Below, one piece after another: positions 10,341-22,352 of a DNA stretch of 64,000 nucleotides. Each line of letters starts with the position of its first letter. Position 1 is the stretch's first letter. Below the pieces are notes generated by a model. The model saw nothing but the letters and a program-made list of their open reading frames with translations, was not told the DNA's origin and did no database searches. Source of the stretch: Bidens hawaiensis (lineage: Eukaryota > Streptophyta > Magnoliopsida > Asterales > Asteraceae); contig JAIQDT010000001.1 of assembly GCA_021521415.1 (NCBI GenBank), forward strand, positions 4,216,001 through 4,280,000, read 5' to 3'. The position numbers and the translations under genes are program-made.

Positions 10341-13195
10341 GTGGGTGCTGGTGGCTCAGGTGGTGATGGAGGTGACGGAGACGGGAGACAATTTTTCTCG
10401 GGTCACAACATGCATGTAACCTTAGTTCCTGATACTCCTGCGCTCAAGGATTTTTCACTATATCTCCACAACTTTTTTGATTTCATTGCCGAATATTGAA
10501 GACTTTTGGAGAACGGTAGAGTATGATTGTCGCGTGGAACCTCCGGTTATGCGTGGTACCGCCAATCAGCAAGTAGTGCAGTTTTCAGCTGGTCAGATAC
10601 GGGCAGCCCTACAGTTTGGGTCTGCTGCTGAAGATACCGGTCCTACTAAATATCCATAAACATTTCTAAATGGTGCTTTTCTTTGCATAGGTTACTCAGG
10701 TCCTTTGGAGGACTCTCAATGACACAAAGGGTTTTTACTTGATCAATAGCGTTTTTTATGCATGTGTTGATTATTTGGATGTCTAGTCGTAAAGCTGGTT
10801 CTGATGGTATGGGTGCCTCTATGCAATTTGCGATGACCGCGTTGACATACAATAACCATTCAGTTTTGGTCAGATGGTATTTTATGAAATTGATCGTCAC
10901 GGAGGGCAGTGGCTAGGGAACGGTTCTTTATGTATCCCAGATTTCTGCAGATGATCCTTAATCACGTAGCTCCGAATCTTCTACAACGTCGTCCTATTTC
11001 TTTTATGGATAGTGTGAATAAGAGAATCTTTACTCTATATGGACATCGAGCACGAAGTAATGTTGAGCATCGTCCAAGTCACAAAGCTTTATTTGGCTAT
11101 CTTGTGAATCCAACTTATGTTGCTCCACCGGATGATGGGTTTGCTGATCCTGTTCAATCACTAACTGATATTCCACAACCACCACCTATGGATCAAGACT
11201 CTCCAGTTGATGATCCTATTGTGTCTGCCGCCGAGGAGGTTGATCTTGATGTTGCCTTTGGGGGGCAAGGGGTTTTTGATAGTTTTTATGTTGATAGTAC
11301 TGAGGTTTAAGTTTCATTGGTTGATGTTTCTGAGGTTCGTGTTTCTTCGGTTGCGACTTCTGTGGGTCCATCAATTACATCAGCTGAGGATTATGAGGAA
11401 ATGTTTTCTGATTCTTCCACTGATGAGGCACAGAGAGTTCTGGCTGCTCAGGAAAAGATTCAGGGAAAACGTAAGAAAGGTTCTGATGATGACACTGAGT
11501 CTGATTTTGAGGAAGAGATGTATGCTTTAGTCCGTAGATCCAAGAGGGCTAGGACTGGTGAAAGCTCGAGTGTAATTCACTTTGCTCCCTCACAGTTATC
11601 CATTATGTCTACACTTGTACCATCCTCATCTGCTCCTATGCCAGTGACTACTGTTGTACCCACGGTGGGTTTGTTAGCACTGTCTATCGTTCCATCTACA
11701 ATGGATTTGTCAGCACCCGATATTTTCCCTTTACCACCTCGTTCTATTACTCCATCTGAGGTTGTAGCTATGTTTGTAGAATCTACATTGGTGGCCACTA
11801 CTGGGTCCTCGGTTACAGTTCCACCTCCTGTTACTATTCCATCTACATTCGAGATTCCAGTAAGTTTGGGTATCCCACCACCATATGCTCAGGATATTTC
11901 TCACATGTCGTTTGCATTTGATACTACTTTGTCGTATTCCGTGTGGATTGTGGCTCTGGAACGTGTTGTAGCTGAGCAATCAAGGATCAATGATTTTCAG
12001 ACTCAAGCTATTCAACGTCTCGTGGCTAAAAATCAAATTCAGTCGGCTCTCCTGATCGAACACGGTAAACTTTTTAATGCACCAAAACAGTTCTTTGCAT
12101 CTTAAGGGGAGAGTAGTTGCAAGGGAGACAAATTGAGGACAAAGAGGAGGGAGGACAGATATGATAATCCCAATGCATCAAAAGGTTGGTGAGCTGCTAA
12201 GAACTTCACAAAGTCTTGGGGCTTCCACATCTCAGGGGAGGAGTCTACTACTCCTTCTGGCAGTGCAGGTGGTGAGACTATTGTTGTGGATGATAACGAC
12301 GACATGGTTGAAGATGTGTTATCATTCAGGGAGATTGAAAAGATTGGTGAAATGATTGAGATTGATAGTGGTTTAGAGGAAGAGGAGATACTGGAAGATG
12401 GGTTTGAACAACCTAGGTGGAAGGATGAATGTGTTCATTGGTTTGTTAAGACAAAGAAACCAGAGGTGCCTCCGATGTTCAAAAAGAGTTAAAATATCAA
12501 AGGGTATACGGAATAAAAGAAAGGTATCATTTTTTGGCTCTATCATGATCAGCTCAAGGTATTTGTGATTAAAAAGATATGATGGGATTCAGTATTTTGC
12601 AAAGCAGTTGAGATCGTTCAATACATTGCCCGAGTGTGAGGTGAAAGATTTGGCCCGTCTGAAGTTAATCAACAGGAGTGATGATAGGTATGCTGGTTGG
12701 ATCGGAAAGATCATGTGGAAAGAAGTGGTAAAGGAGAAAAGGTTTGAGTTGTTAAAGCCTCAGAAGGGCTAGTTGATTGAGGACACTGAAAGGGGGATGC
12801 AAGCAGATGGTAAGCGATAGATGGTGATGAAGTACAAACCCATTCGATGTCTAACAGAGATTACGATGAAGACTATGCCTCAAGATGTGATAAAATACTT
12901 GAAATGGTGGTATGTTGATTGTGAAATCACTGAAGCTGTAATGGAAGATCAAGATGAACAGGAGATATTGAGGGTGTATGATCCTATGCACCTGGTTAAC
13001 TTGTCTCAAGCTGATTTACAGGTACTAAACGAAAAGAATATCTTTTAAATTCCAGCTTGGAAATATGAAGCAAAGAAGTATCAAGATTGGTCTCAGTTTG
13101 TGTGAGACAAGGTGTGCATGCATAAAGATCGTTGGTACAGTTTCTTGGATTACATAACAAGAAGAAGCTATAAGAGAAATGAAGCTACAGCCAAG
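10341..13195 (+). pseudogene. Element A accessory ORF (post-pol), decayed
   Basis: Homologue of the B and C accessory ORFs (34567-37532, 29594-32497). The N-terminal domain runs from about 10400 (HNMHVTLVPDTPALKDF, then DFWRTVEYDCRVEPP) to the MYPRFLQMILNHVAPN block (10909-11310). A Ser/Thr/Pro-rich middle (11317-12105) holds an acidic run and a basic cluster, RRSKRARTGE, that could be a nuclear localisation signal. The conserved C-terminal domain (12500-13195) includes FWLYHDQLKVFVI, LARLKLINRSDDRY, KWWYVDCEITEAV and DPMHLVNLSQADLQVL. At least eight stops or frameshifts break it. The likely start is the ATG at 10410. Function is unknown; the post-pol position is that of the env-like ORF of some Sireviruses, but I see no signal peptide or membrane segment. 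Confidence 0.8.
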
Positions 13196-13203
13196 GGGGA
13201 GTC
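13192..13203 (+). promoter_or_regulatory. Element A polypurine tract
   Basis: CCAAGGGGGAGTC abuts the 3' LTR start TGTTGG and would prime plus-strand synthesis. B (GAGGGGGTGTC) and E (TAGGGGGAGAT) have the same arrangement. Confidence 0.85.
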
Positions 13204-13619
13204 TGTTGGTGTAGTGTGCCAGTAGTTCATTAGTCTTTAGTTTATCATGTTTGTAATCAGTATATTGTTTGTTACGTTTTGGTGAACTTGATGGATAATG
13301 GTTTACTTATAAGCGAGGTTAGTCAGTAGCGAAGTTAGGGACAACTTTGCCAAGCATGTTTGGCGAAGTTGTCGAGTTCTATAAAACCTAACTTTGGCTG
13401 ATTTGCTTTGTAATTTTTGGTTCATAACTTGTGCAGCCGTCTTGCTTATTGGTTAAGAGCTCTGAATAGCTAATAACAATTAAGTGTTTGGTTTACGCGT
13501 TTGTTCTTGTTACGTGCTCGATTTGTTACTTCGTTAATACACTCGTAATCGTATACTTATGGGATTCCACACCCTCCATGTACGATATACTCCCGTTTAG
13601 ATCCGGCTGGGAACCTACA
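13204..13619 (+). repeat. Element A 3' LTR
   Basis: 416 bp, TGTTGGTGTAGTGTGCCAG to GGGAACCTACA, followed by the duplication AAATT. It contains the block lost from the 5' LTR, including CAACTTTGCC and GGCGAAGTTG in inverted order around 13351-13375, then TATAAAACC, which is probably the promoter TATA. The D LTR (60897-61317) is the same family. Confidence 0.92.
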
Positions 13620-14401
13620 AAATTTCATAGGGTCATTCTCAAAATTTTAAAGGGATCCATGTAAAAATTTTACAAGGGTCTATCGAAATTTTTAATGTAT
13701 ACACACTATAAAGATATTTATAAGGATGGTGGGAACCCATATATATATATACATATATAAGGTAGGCATACCAATTTGTGTAGCACATAAATCTCAAGCT
13801 AGTTATATATGCTAAAATGAAGGACATTTTGAAAATAAAAAAATCTGGAAAAGTTTTATCGGAAAAGTTGTATTCATGTCCTTTGTTATTATTAATAAAA
13901 GTAGATATAGAGCTCATGTAACACACGAGATGATTTAAATAATAAAGTTACAAATAAGTCAATACATCTACCTGATAATATTAAACGAATAGATTTAAAC
14001 GCATAGATTATAAATTAATCGAAAAAAATGGATAGATTAAAATCATATATCTATTATTTTTGAATTTATTTGACAATGCACAAAAAACCAATAGAAAATG
14101 GATTTATTTTTAAAAAAATGAATCAACTTTTAAGAATATATTGTTAATTTAATGGTTAAAAAGTTACTTTGTAAAACATAGGCATATTAGAGTTTTATTT
14201 ATTATTTTATTTACAATCTTTAGCAATATATATATATATATATTGTAACATCATACTTTCGATAATATTAATAAAAGAAATTTCATTTGTTATTAACGTG
14301 TCGTGTATCAGTTTAGATAAATAAACTATAAGAGGGTGGCTTGGGCATTAAAAGATGGAATAAGAGATGGAATGGGCCTTATGTCCATTGGCTTAAGGGA
14401 G

Positions 14402-14409
14402 TATAAATA
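14402..14409 (+). promoter_or_regulatory. TATA box in the solo LTR
   Basis: TATAAATA followed 30-60 bp later by a C/A-rich leader (CATCTCTAAACCACAGCC, then ACACACAAACACTCTCC), a typical plant LTR promoter pattern. The 68-codon ORF across it is not a host gene. Confidence 0.5.
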
Positions 14410-14939
14410 CCCCTTAAACCCTAGTCCTTACCATTTTCATCCATCTCTAAACCACAGCCTACACCTTCAAAAACACACACAAACACTCTCCTATCTCCCG
14501 AGCCAAGATTCCGAGGAAGAGACCCGAACCCGTTGGTGCTAGAACGTCGAGACGAATCAAACCAACATCAAACTTAGATCATGTTTGTAGACCGACTCAT
14601 TAAAGGTGCGTTAATAACAAAAAAACTTGGCGGCTCATTTAGTAATCCTAGATCTATGTATAAATGGTGAAAACGATTACAACGCAACAAACCTTATTGA
14701 AATTCGTTTATATTTGAAGGGTTAATCGATTGATTAATGAACCAGGTTTAAAAAATGATCAAACGCACCATTTAAACGTTGAAATTGAATGTTTGGAGGG
14801 TTAGGGTTGTTAGACGCTGTGATTCCGAGGTCAACGATACGAAAATCGTGTTGTCTCATCGTAATTTGAGGTTTAATTTCAAATCTTGTGCGTTGACTAT
14901 TCTTGACGATTTTGACTTTGATATCTGAGTCAAAGTTTT

Positions 14940-15300
14940 GGATAAGAACTGATGCTCATTCGTTATGTTGAGCGAATCACTGGTCATGCGTTAGAAAACC
15001 ATATCGAATAGGATATATTCGCGTGTCTTCATGACGAATGAACCCTTTATCCATCTAAATGAATTAACGAATGGCACTCATCATTCGTTATTTACCCATT
15101 CGCCATGATTATGACAATGAATCAAGTCATTCGTTACATCTGTATTCTCCAGTAACGAATGAACCTCTCATTTGTCGTATGGTAAGCACGAATGGCCTTA
15201 GCCATTCGTTGTGCACTCATTCGTCCCAGATCAACAATTCATAACGAATGGGATAATGAATTAGGCTTAATCAGAGGCTATTCGTTATAACGAATGAGTT
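14940..15300. repeat. CATTCGTT / AACGAATG word array in the solo LTR
   Basis: At least twelve copies of CATTCGTT or its complement, many in inverted pairs 20-60 bp apart, such as GGCACTCATCATTCGTTA with AACGAATGGC. The word resembles the one in elements B and C although the LTR is unrelated. Confidence 0.6.
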
Positions 15301-15907
15301 AGAGAATTAAATAATAGATTAAAAATTCCAATGAAATTTGGGTTAAGGCGGTTAATAAAAATTAAATTTTTCCCAGCTTAAACCCAACCAGGGGCTTTGC
15401 CCCTTGGACCCCGCTAGAGGCTGCCGCCCCTAGAACCCAGTTGCCAGGGGTGCGAACTTCGGACCCCCATTCGTTGAGGGTTATGTTAAACTAGAAATAT
15501 GATATGGTTATGGATAACTAATTGATACGTGTAATCGTTTTATAGTTAGCCGCGCTCAGTTAAGGAAATGAGTTATCATTAACTCTTAAAGGAACCGAAC
15601 TCAGGTGTGTTTCTAGCCTCACTTCCTTGTTATGTTTTTGGGTCTGTGTGCATACTCGATGTGATTAGTTATTACACTTACCCAAAGTGGTAAGTGTATG
15701 CCTTCTATGATTTTATGTATGGATGAATTGTCGACGATACATGAACGATCTTCGGATATTGCATATGCCGCAAGGTAATAGTGTGATATGTTATTGTTTT
15801 TCGAATGATGTATGAATGATATATGAAAGTTAAGGAAAGATTAAGTGTATGTTTGAAAGTACATAGATTTAAAAATAAAGAAAATAATGTGTGGTTGTAT
15901 GGAGGTA

Positions 15908-16093
15908 TGCTTAAAGGGTTGCAGACCCTAATAATATATGCGAAGGTTAAAGGATTGCATACCCTAATAATATATAGAAGGTTACAGGGTTGCAGACCCT
16001 AATAATGTCAGCAAAGGTTACAGGGTTGCATACCTTAATAATATATGCGAAGGCTACAGGGTTGTAGACCCTAATAATATCTGCGAAGGTTAT
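15908..16093 (+). repeat. 36-bp tandem repeat, about five copies
   Basis: Unit close to AGGTTACAGGGTTGCAGACC then CTAATAATATATGCGA. The copies differ by substitutions and a few indels. GGGTTGCAGACCC inside each unit can fold on itself. It lies inside the solo LTR. Confidence 0.8.
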
Positions 16094-16572
16094 ATGGCGA
16101 AATGTTCTTTAAAATGTAGATATAATTACGTATGTATAAGTAAGCTAAAAAAAGAAAGCATGAAAGTATGAAAGAAAGTATGTATGTGCGAATGAGATAA
16201 AGGTAATAGGATAAGTACGTATTATGTATATTCGGATACGTATGTATGTAAGTATGTGAATGCATTGTATGTTGCCTGATTAACTAGAAATCACTCAACA
16301 TAGCTTACTTTTAGTATGCACGCAGGTAAATAGACTAAGATACATGGCTTGAGCGGGACACATGACATGATTGAAGTGGCTGACATCTGAAGATTTGTCA
16401 TGATGTTTGATACTACATTTTATGTTATGTTTTAAAAAAGAAAAATTATGGATGTTTGTAATGAATGGTTGACTTTTATTATTATTCCGCGAAAGTTTTA
16501 ATTCACTCTGATATTTAGACCCTTGTTTATGAGTAAATCCAACGCTAATGTAGGGCACCGGGACAGGGGCCT

Positions 16573-16617
16573 TACACACACACACACACACACATATATA
16601 TGTATATATATATATAT
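16573..16617. repeat. (CA)n-(TA)n microsatellite at the solo LTR end
   Basis: A CA run followed by alternating TA. The right LTR edge and TATAT target duplication fall inside it, which makes that boundary uncertain. Confidence 0.85.
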
Positions 16618-16970
16618 TATAATATGGTAATGATAACATTTAAAGTTATATTTTTTTTTTCAGTCCTTAACAAACACGGTTCGTTGTTGATTTTTGGATT
16701 TCACATAATATGCTGTGAAATATATATTCTAACAACGTATATTAGTATAATATGAAAATATTTATTTTTGTAATAGTGCATAGATATAATATAAATAGAT
16801 TATATAATAATTTAATCATTTTATAGATATAATACAAATGAAGTGTAAAAGAAAAGTGAATAATTATTAATTTATGACATATATTAGTTTTGGACGGAAC
16901 AATATTGTGAGAATTAACCACAAAGTGACACATGTCTACAATTATTTTATTTTATTTGACTAACTAGCTT

Positions 16971-18548
16971 GAGAGCCTGCGTAATAAACGGGATGATCTA
17001 AATAATAAAGTTATAAATAAAGCAATACAAAATGTATATAGAAAAATGTATTTCATCTATGCTTGTATCATTATACATAAATTTATTTTACTTATATCAC
17101 AAAATGATTTTTTCCAAAAAAAAACAATAATAATAAACTTATTAAAAAAAATACTGCATCTGCAAAAACATACCCACGAACACACTATCTATTGAAAATT
17201 TATTCTCAATATCATATATGTATAATTGAAAGAAATTAAGTTATGAACCAATTTTGGAGAATACTTCTCATATAATAATTATTTTGAGCTACACCATAAA
17301 AAATATTTTGATATGTTAGAGAGGCTTCTCGACTTTGCCAATTGACCAAAATATAACAAGTTAACCATTTCAATTTTGTGAATGTTTTGCTTTACTTGAG
17401 CATAATTTTATACGACATGCTTCACATACAACATTTTGATCACTATTCAAGGAAAAGTTAATGTGGACACAATTGTTTCTAATTTAATAAAACTTAGAAG
17501 CATTGATAGGTCTAGACGTGGCATGTCAGAAGTGTTTGCAACTTTTTCTTAAATTTTAATAGTCATGGAAAAAATACTCAAAGTGTAAAATCCCGAATCT
17601 TTTGACTATTTCCAAAAAAATCCTTAAATATAAATAAGAATCCTAATCGCATTTAAAATTCTAATTCACATTTATTTTACATTTTCAAGTCAAAAAATTG
17701 AACCCGTAACCAGTTTGACGATAAATCTATTTGCATTTTCAAAATCATAAAAATATTTAGATTACCCCTTTTTTTACCTGCAACAAATTTGAGCCAAATG
17801 TAGTAATTTGTACCAAGTGATATCTTTACCAACTTTTAACCCGTAAAAATCTAATTTAAGTTTCACAAAAAATCTGAAGCAATCATTGATTAAAAAAACT
17901 CAAGAAACTAAATATGATAAACTTTATTATATTTGAAGTGATTACTATCCTTACAATTCAACACATATATGTATAGTTTACTAAATTAACCAAAAAATAA
18001 TAGATAGATTTAAATCATATATTTTTAATTTATAAATTTATATGAGAATATACAAAAAACCAATAGATAATTGGATTTATTTTTAAGGATCAACTTTTAA
18101 GCATATATTTACAATTTAATGATTAAATAAAATACTTCATAAATTGAAAGCAAATGAGAGTTTTATTTTTTTTTATTATTTTTTTTACAATCTTCGACAA
18201 TATACATAGTTTAATATGTTAATAATAACATTTAAAATTATATTCTTTTTAAAATTTAACAAAAATGGTTTGTTGTTGATTTTTGGATTTCACCATGTAG
18301 GTTGTCTGATATATATTCTAACAATGTATAGTAGTATAATATGTAAATATTTATTTTTATAATACTGTATAAATATAATATAAATAGAGTAAAGAAAAAT
18401 TAATAATTTATTCATTTTATAGATATAATACAAAATGAAGTATAAAAGAAAAAATAAATAATTATTGATCGATAACATATATTAGTTTTGAAGGGAACAA
18501 TATTGTGAGAATTAACCACAAAGTGACACGCGCCTAAAATTATTTTAC
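16971..18548. repeat. AT-rich repeat copy 2
   Basis: Head-to-tail second copy of the repeat at 13911-16970. It has about 900 bp (17030-17930) not found in the first copy. That stretch is non-coding and AT-rich and I see no element in it. Confidence 0.6.
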
Positions 18549-18944
18549 GTTATTAGAATAAATATAAGTAGATAAAATAAATTTATACATAGAAATGATT
18601 TATTAATAATATTCCACGTGCCGAAATAAATAATATTATTTATTAGTTTCAACAGATTTGATTCGTTACGGCCAAAACACACGCAAACAATTAAGTGGAC
18701 TTTACATAGTTCTAAGTTCGTGCTTCCCTGGCGCTTGACCGTTCAAAAGGTAATATTGATGGACCATTGAACGTTGAAAAAGTGTGTTTTTTCCATTGTT
18801 TGAACTTCATAAAGACTAAAGATGCCAAATTTAGTTTTTGACTTTGTTCAATGATAAGACCATCTTCTCTTCACGTAGATTTAATTGGAATATTCTACCT
18901 AAAAAATAATAGTACTAATTTTACTTTTTGTTGATGGTGGTTCT
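18549..18944. other. AT-rich intergenic DNA
   Basis: No coding sequence, RNA gene or clear repeat seen. Confidence 0.6.
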
Positions 18945-19199
18945 AACTAAAGGTGTATTTTTAACCAACGGTCCGCGACTAACGAAGTTAACCATTCGTT
19001 AGTCTATTCTTACGTGTCACGCATAGTTGTCAATAAACGTCAATGTGGCAGTATTACATGGCAATAATCATCTGTTTCTTTTTAAGAACATTGATTTTAA
19101 ATATTCTCAACTACGCCAAATTGCAGTTTCAACTTCACGTAGGCAACAGAGTTAACCATCTGTTAGTCGCGGACCATTAGGAAAATTACACATTTAGTT
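18945..19199. mobile_element. MITE with long terminal inverted repeats
   Basis: About 255 bp. The left end TAACTAAAGGTGTATTTTT plus ACGGTCCGCGACTAAC is inverted at the right end as GTTAGTCGCGGACCAT plus AAAATTACACATTTAGTTG. The arms are about 45 bp with a few mismatches, and the inside is non-coding. I could not fix a target duplication, so the superfamily stays open. Confidence 0.7.
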
Positions 19200-19395
19200 G
19201 AGAGTGTCACCAGCCAAGCATGAAGTTGGAATTATTTAAAACCAATTTTCTGATTTATTTGAATAGCTTACTCTCGAGAAAGATTCCATACACCGGGTTT
19301 GACACAAATACAAGTAATAACTTTTACATTTTGAATCACTAACGGATCACTAAACCAATCTGATCATATAAAGATTGGTATTTCAATTGGTTTCT

Positions 19396-19626
19396 TCAAG
19401 AAAGTGATACAAACTTAAATACAAAAGATATCACCACTAATTTTGGAGATTCAAACCACTTTCTAAAATAAAATATGCATAATATATAATCCATATAAAA
19501 TGAGATATGGTTAGCTGATCCCCCCCCCCCCATCTTCAAGCGGATAGGTAGTTGAACAACTCGAAAAAACAATTGAAAAAGCTCTAATGACGGTCTTAGT
19601 GGACTCTTGGTGAAAATGTCAGCCAC
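19396..19626 (-). pseudogene. Copia RNase H C-terminal remnant
   Basis: The minus strand reads ADIFTKSPLRPSLELF, the usual end of Copia RNase H, then a segment ending QLPIRLK followed by a run of G (C on the plus strand at about 19520-19530), probably the old polypurine tract. Nothing else of that element is visible. It is a different Copia lineage from A-E, whose RNase H ends DLFTKAF. Confidence 0.7.
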
Positions 19627-19842
19627 CTGAAGATTGGTAGGAACTAGGAGTGAGCAAATAAACCTTCATAACCATAAACCGAACCATAACTAATATAACT
19701 AGTCTGCCGGTTTAATGAACTTTGTAAACCGCCAAATGTGGGTCTGTTTTGGGTGATGTTAATTCCAAACCCACCATAATCGAACCACCCATTTATGTAA
19801 CTTTTATTCGAGAGATAGGGGTTTGAAAATTAAAATTAGTGC
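19627..19842. other. Degenerate GAGCAAATAAACC-type repeat
   Basis: AGGAGTGAGCAAATAAACC followed by AACCATAAACCGAACC resembles dispersed non-autonomous repeats common in plants. No ends or duplication could be fixed. Athila homology starts at about 19836. Confidence 0.35.
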
Positions 19843-22352
19843 ATGAAAAATATATGTTTACCAATGAGGACCATCACATGCTGGAAAGTTTGCATTGACT
19901 ATCTGAAGCGTAATGACGTCACAAGAAAAGACCATTTTCCACTTCCTTTTTTCGATCAAATGCTTGAACGTTTATCAGGAAAAATGTTCTACTGTTTTCT
20001 TGATGGATTCTCCGGATACTTTCAGATTCCCATTGCTCCTGAAGATAAGGAGAAGACCACCTTTACATGTCCGTATGGAACCTTTGCCTACCAAAGAATG
20101 TCGTTTGGACTATGTAATGCTCCAGCCACCTTCCAACGTTTCATGGTGGCTATCTTTCATGAAAGGATCGAACACATCTTTGGAAGTTTTCATGGATGAC
20201 TTCTCAGTCTTTGGGGAATCCATCGATCATTGTCTGAAAAACCTAGACAAAATGTTGGCTAGGTGTGAAGAAGTGAATTTAGTACTCAACTTGGAAAAAT
20301 TCCACTTTATGGTCAAAGAGGTCATTGTTCTCGGTCATAAGATATTCCAAGCAGGACTAGAAGTTGATAGAGCTAAAATCGAAACCATATTTAAACTGCT
20401 AACACCAACTTCAGTCAAAGCCTTTAGAAGTTTTCTAGGTCACGCAGAATTCTATCGTCGCTTCATAAAAGACTTTCAAAAATTGCTAGACCTATGACCA
20501 AGCTTATGGATAAAGATGCACCATTCATCTTCTCTGAAGAATGTGTTGAATCATTCAACATATTGAAAGAGAAACTTGTCAACGCACCAATAATGACTAC
20601 ACCCGATTGGACCCTTCTATTCGAAATCATGTGCGATGCAAGTGACTTTGCATTTGGAGCTGTACTCAGACAATGCAAAGAAAAATATTTTCACCCAATT
20701 TACTATGCTAGTAAAACTCTTAATGATGCACAAGAAAATTACACCACAACAGAAAAAGAGTTATTAATAGTAGTTTTTGCCTTTGAAAAATTTAGATCCT
20801 ACCTAGTTCTCTCGAAGACCATAGTTTACACCGACCGTGCCGCCATACGATACCTCTTCAACAAGCAAAATGCAAAACCTAGACTTATCCGATGGATTCT
20901 ACTACTCCAAGAATTTGACATTGAAGTTAAGGACAAGAAATGAGTAAAAAATGTAGCCACATACCATCTTTCAAGCTAAGAATGCGCAGCTTCAGAAGAA
21001 CATCACGAGGATATTATTGATGATAATTTTCCACACGAAGTTCTCATGCATATCCAAGCATTCATGAAGGAGGAGGATGAAAGTTCTTGGTTTGCCGATT
21101 TCGCGAACTATTTAGCTTGCAGAATCCTAAAAAAAGAGCTAACTCATCAGCAACAGAAGAAATTCTTCTCCGACCTTAAGTTCTACTTCTGGAAAGATCG
21201 CGACTTCTTTAGGATATGTGTCGATCAGGTAGTTCGTAGGTGTGTATCAGGAAAGGAAGCCTTTGATATTCTCAAACACTACCATGAAGGACCAACTGGT
21301 AAACAACACAGTACCACTACCACGGTCAGGAAAGTGTTTGACGCAGGGTTTCTTCTGCCCCACCACATATAAAGATACACATGCATTGATCCAGGCATGC
21401 GATGCTTGTCAAAGAGCTGGGAACATCTCAGCCAATATGAGATGGCCCAAAAAGGCATTCAAATTTGTGAGGTCTTTGATGTATGGGGAATAGATTTCAT
21501 GGGCCGTTTCCTAACTCATTCGGGAATAAGCACATCCTTGTAGGAGTCGACTAAGTGTCTAACTGGGTAGAATCACAGGCTCTTCCCACTAATGATGCTC
21601 GGGTTGTAGTACGATTTCTGAAAAAGTTGTTTTCACGATTCGGCACTCCAAAAGCCTTAATCAGCAACAGAGGTACTCACTTCTACAATGCTCTAATGGA
21701 CAAAGTCTTAGCATGATATGAAGTTCACCACCGATTGGCAACACCATATCACCCTCAGACAAGTGGGCAAGTAGAAGTCTCGAATCGTGGAATAAAAAGG
21801 ATCCTCGAAAGAACTATAAGAATGAATCACAAAAATTGGACAGAAAAGTTAGATAACGCTTTATGGGCCCTTAGGACAACCTACAAAACCCCCATAGGCA
21901 CAACAACCTTCAACCTTGTTTATGGGAAAGCATTATAACACAAAGCTTATTGGGCTCTTAGAGCAGTGAACTTTGATCTAATGCCCGCTAGTAAAAACCG
22001 GAAAGATCATATTCACGAGCTAGAAGAATTAAGAGCATTGGAAAAAGAAAATTCCTGGTCTTACAAAGAAAAGACTAAATGTCTGCACGACGCCCACTTA
22101 CAAGGAAATAAGAAGTTTCAAGTTGGCGATCGTGTACTGCTATATAACACCCGGTTACGACGTTTCCCAAGAAAGTTGAAATCTCGTTGGACAGGCCCAT
22201 ACATAGTTGAAACAGTTTTTGACTATTAGACAGTTGAGATTTCAAATTCTGACGGCCACAAGTGTAAGGTTAACGGGCATCGATTGAATCCATACATCGA
22301 TGGACCATTCGAAGATATCTTGGAGGTCGTAATCCACCACCAAAACCAATGA
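19843..22352 (+). pseudogene. Athila pol: RT, RNase H, integrase, decayed
   Basis: RT begins near VCIDYLKRNDVTRKDHFPLP, with FCFLDGFSGY-like and TFTCPYGTFAYQRMSFGLCN motifs and the catalytic VFMDDFSVFG at about 20190. A frameshift near 20180 splits it. RNase H lies at 20494-20943 ([44 protein letters not shown]). The zinc-binding and core parts of integrase are at 21046-21940 with frameshifts and stops, including [19 protein letters not shown]. The C-terminal part has GDRVLLYNTRLR and RKLKSRWTGPY, then a TAG at 22227, with homology continuing to the TGA at 22352. RT before IN marks it as Gypsy. Confidence 0.92.

Larger units (their letters stand above)
2186..13619 (+). mobile_element. Element A: decayed full-length Copia, Sirevirus-like
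   Basis: A complete 11.4-kb Copia element. Both LTRs begin TGTTGG and end CA, and the 5-bp duplication AAATT lies at 2181-2185 and 13620-13624. The order is LTR, Met-tRNA-type PBS, word-rich leader, gag, PR-IN-RT-RH, 1.8-kb spacer, accessory ORF, polypurine tract, LTR. That order is typical of Ty1/Copia, and the long gag plus a post-pol ORF point to the Sirevirus (Maximus/SIRE) lineage. Every gene has several stops or frameshifts, so it is old and cannot be autonomous. It is the same family as element D (60897-61317 LTR, 57711-60335 gag) and serves as the reference for D's missing pol. Confidence 0.92.
14244..16594 (+). mobile_element. Probable solo LTR of a Gypsy element
   Basis: A 2.35-kb unit starts TGTAACATC and ends in CA of a CA microsatellite. 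The 5-bp sequence TATAT stands on both sides (14239-14243 and 16595-16599), though in low-complexity DNA. Outside it the two flanks join to restore an AT-rich repeat whose uninterrupted copy is at about 17940-18548. Inside are a TATA box at 14402, a CATTCGTT word array, the GC-rich sequence CAGGGGCTTTGCCCCTTGG near 15390, and a 36-bp tandem repeat. No pol sequence is present, so an LTR-LTR deletion is the simplest reading. Assignment to Gypsy is by length and style only. Confidence 0.6.
13911..16970. repeat. AT-rich repeat copy 1, split by a solo LTR
   Basis: The two parts 13911-14243 and 16595-16970 line up in order with the second copy at 16971-18548. Shared blocks include ATCAACTTTTAAG, GATTTTTGGATTTCAC, TTAGTTTTG then GAACAATATTGTGAGAATTA, and CCACAAAGTGACAC. 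Both copies begin with GAG(A/C)(G/T)C.TG.GTAA.A.ACG then GATGAT(C/T)TAAATAATAAAGTTA. I recognise no coding sequence. The class is unknown; a Helitron-like or other non-autonomous element is possible. Confidence 0.65.

Noticed and set aside
14336..14542. Apparent small host gene with TATA box and 68-codon ORF
   Set aside because: It lies inside the solo LTR, has no recognisable domain, and the TATA and leader fit an LTR promoter.
15900..16095. CRISPR-like array of regular repeats
   Set aside because: A head-to-tail tandem repeat without unique spacers, in plant DNA.
19520..19531. C-run as a sequencing error or G-quadruplex
   Set aside because: It directly follows a Copia RNase H end on the minus strand, where a G-rich polypurine tract is expected.
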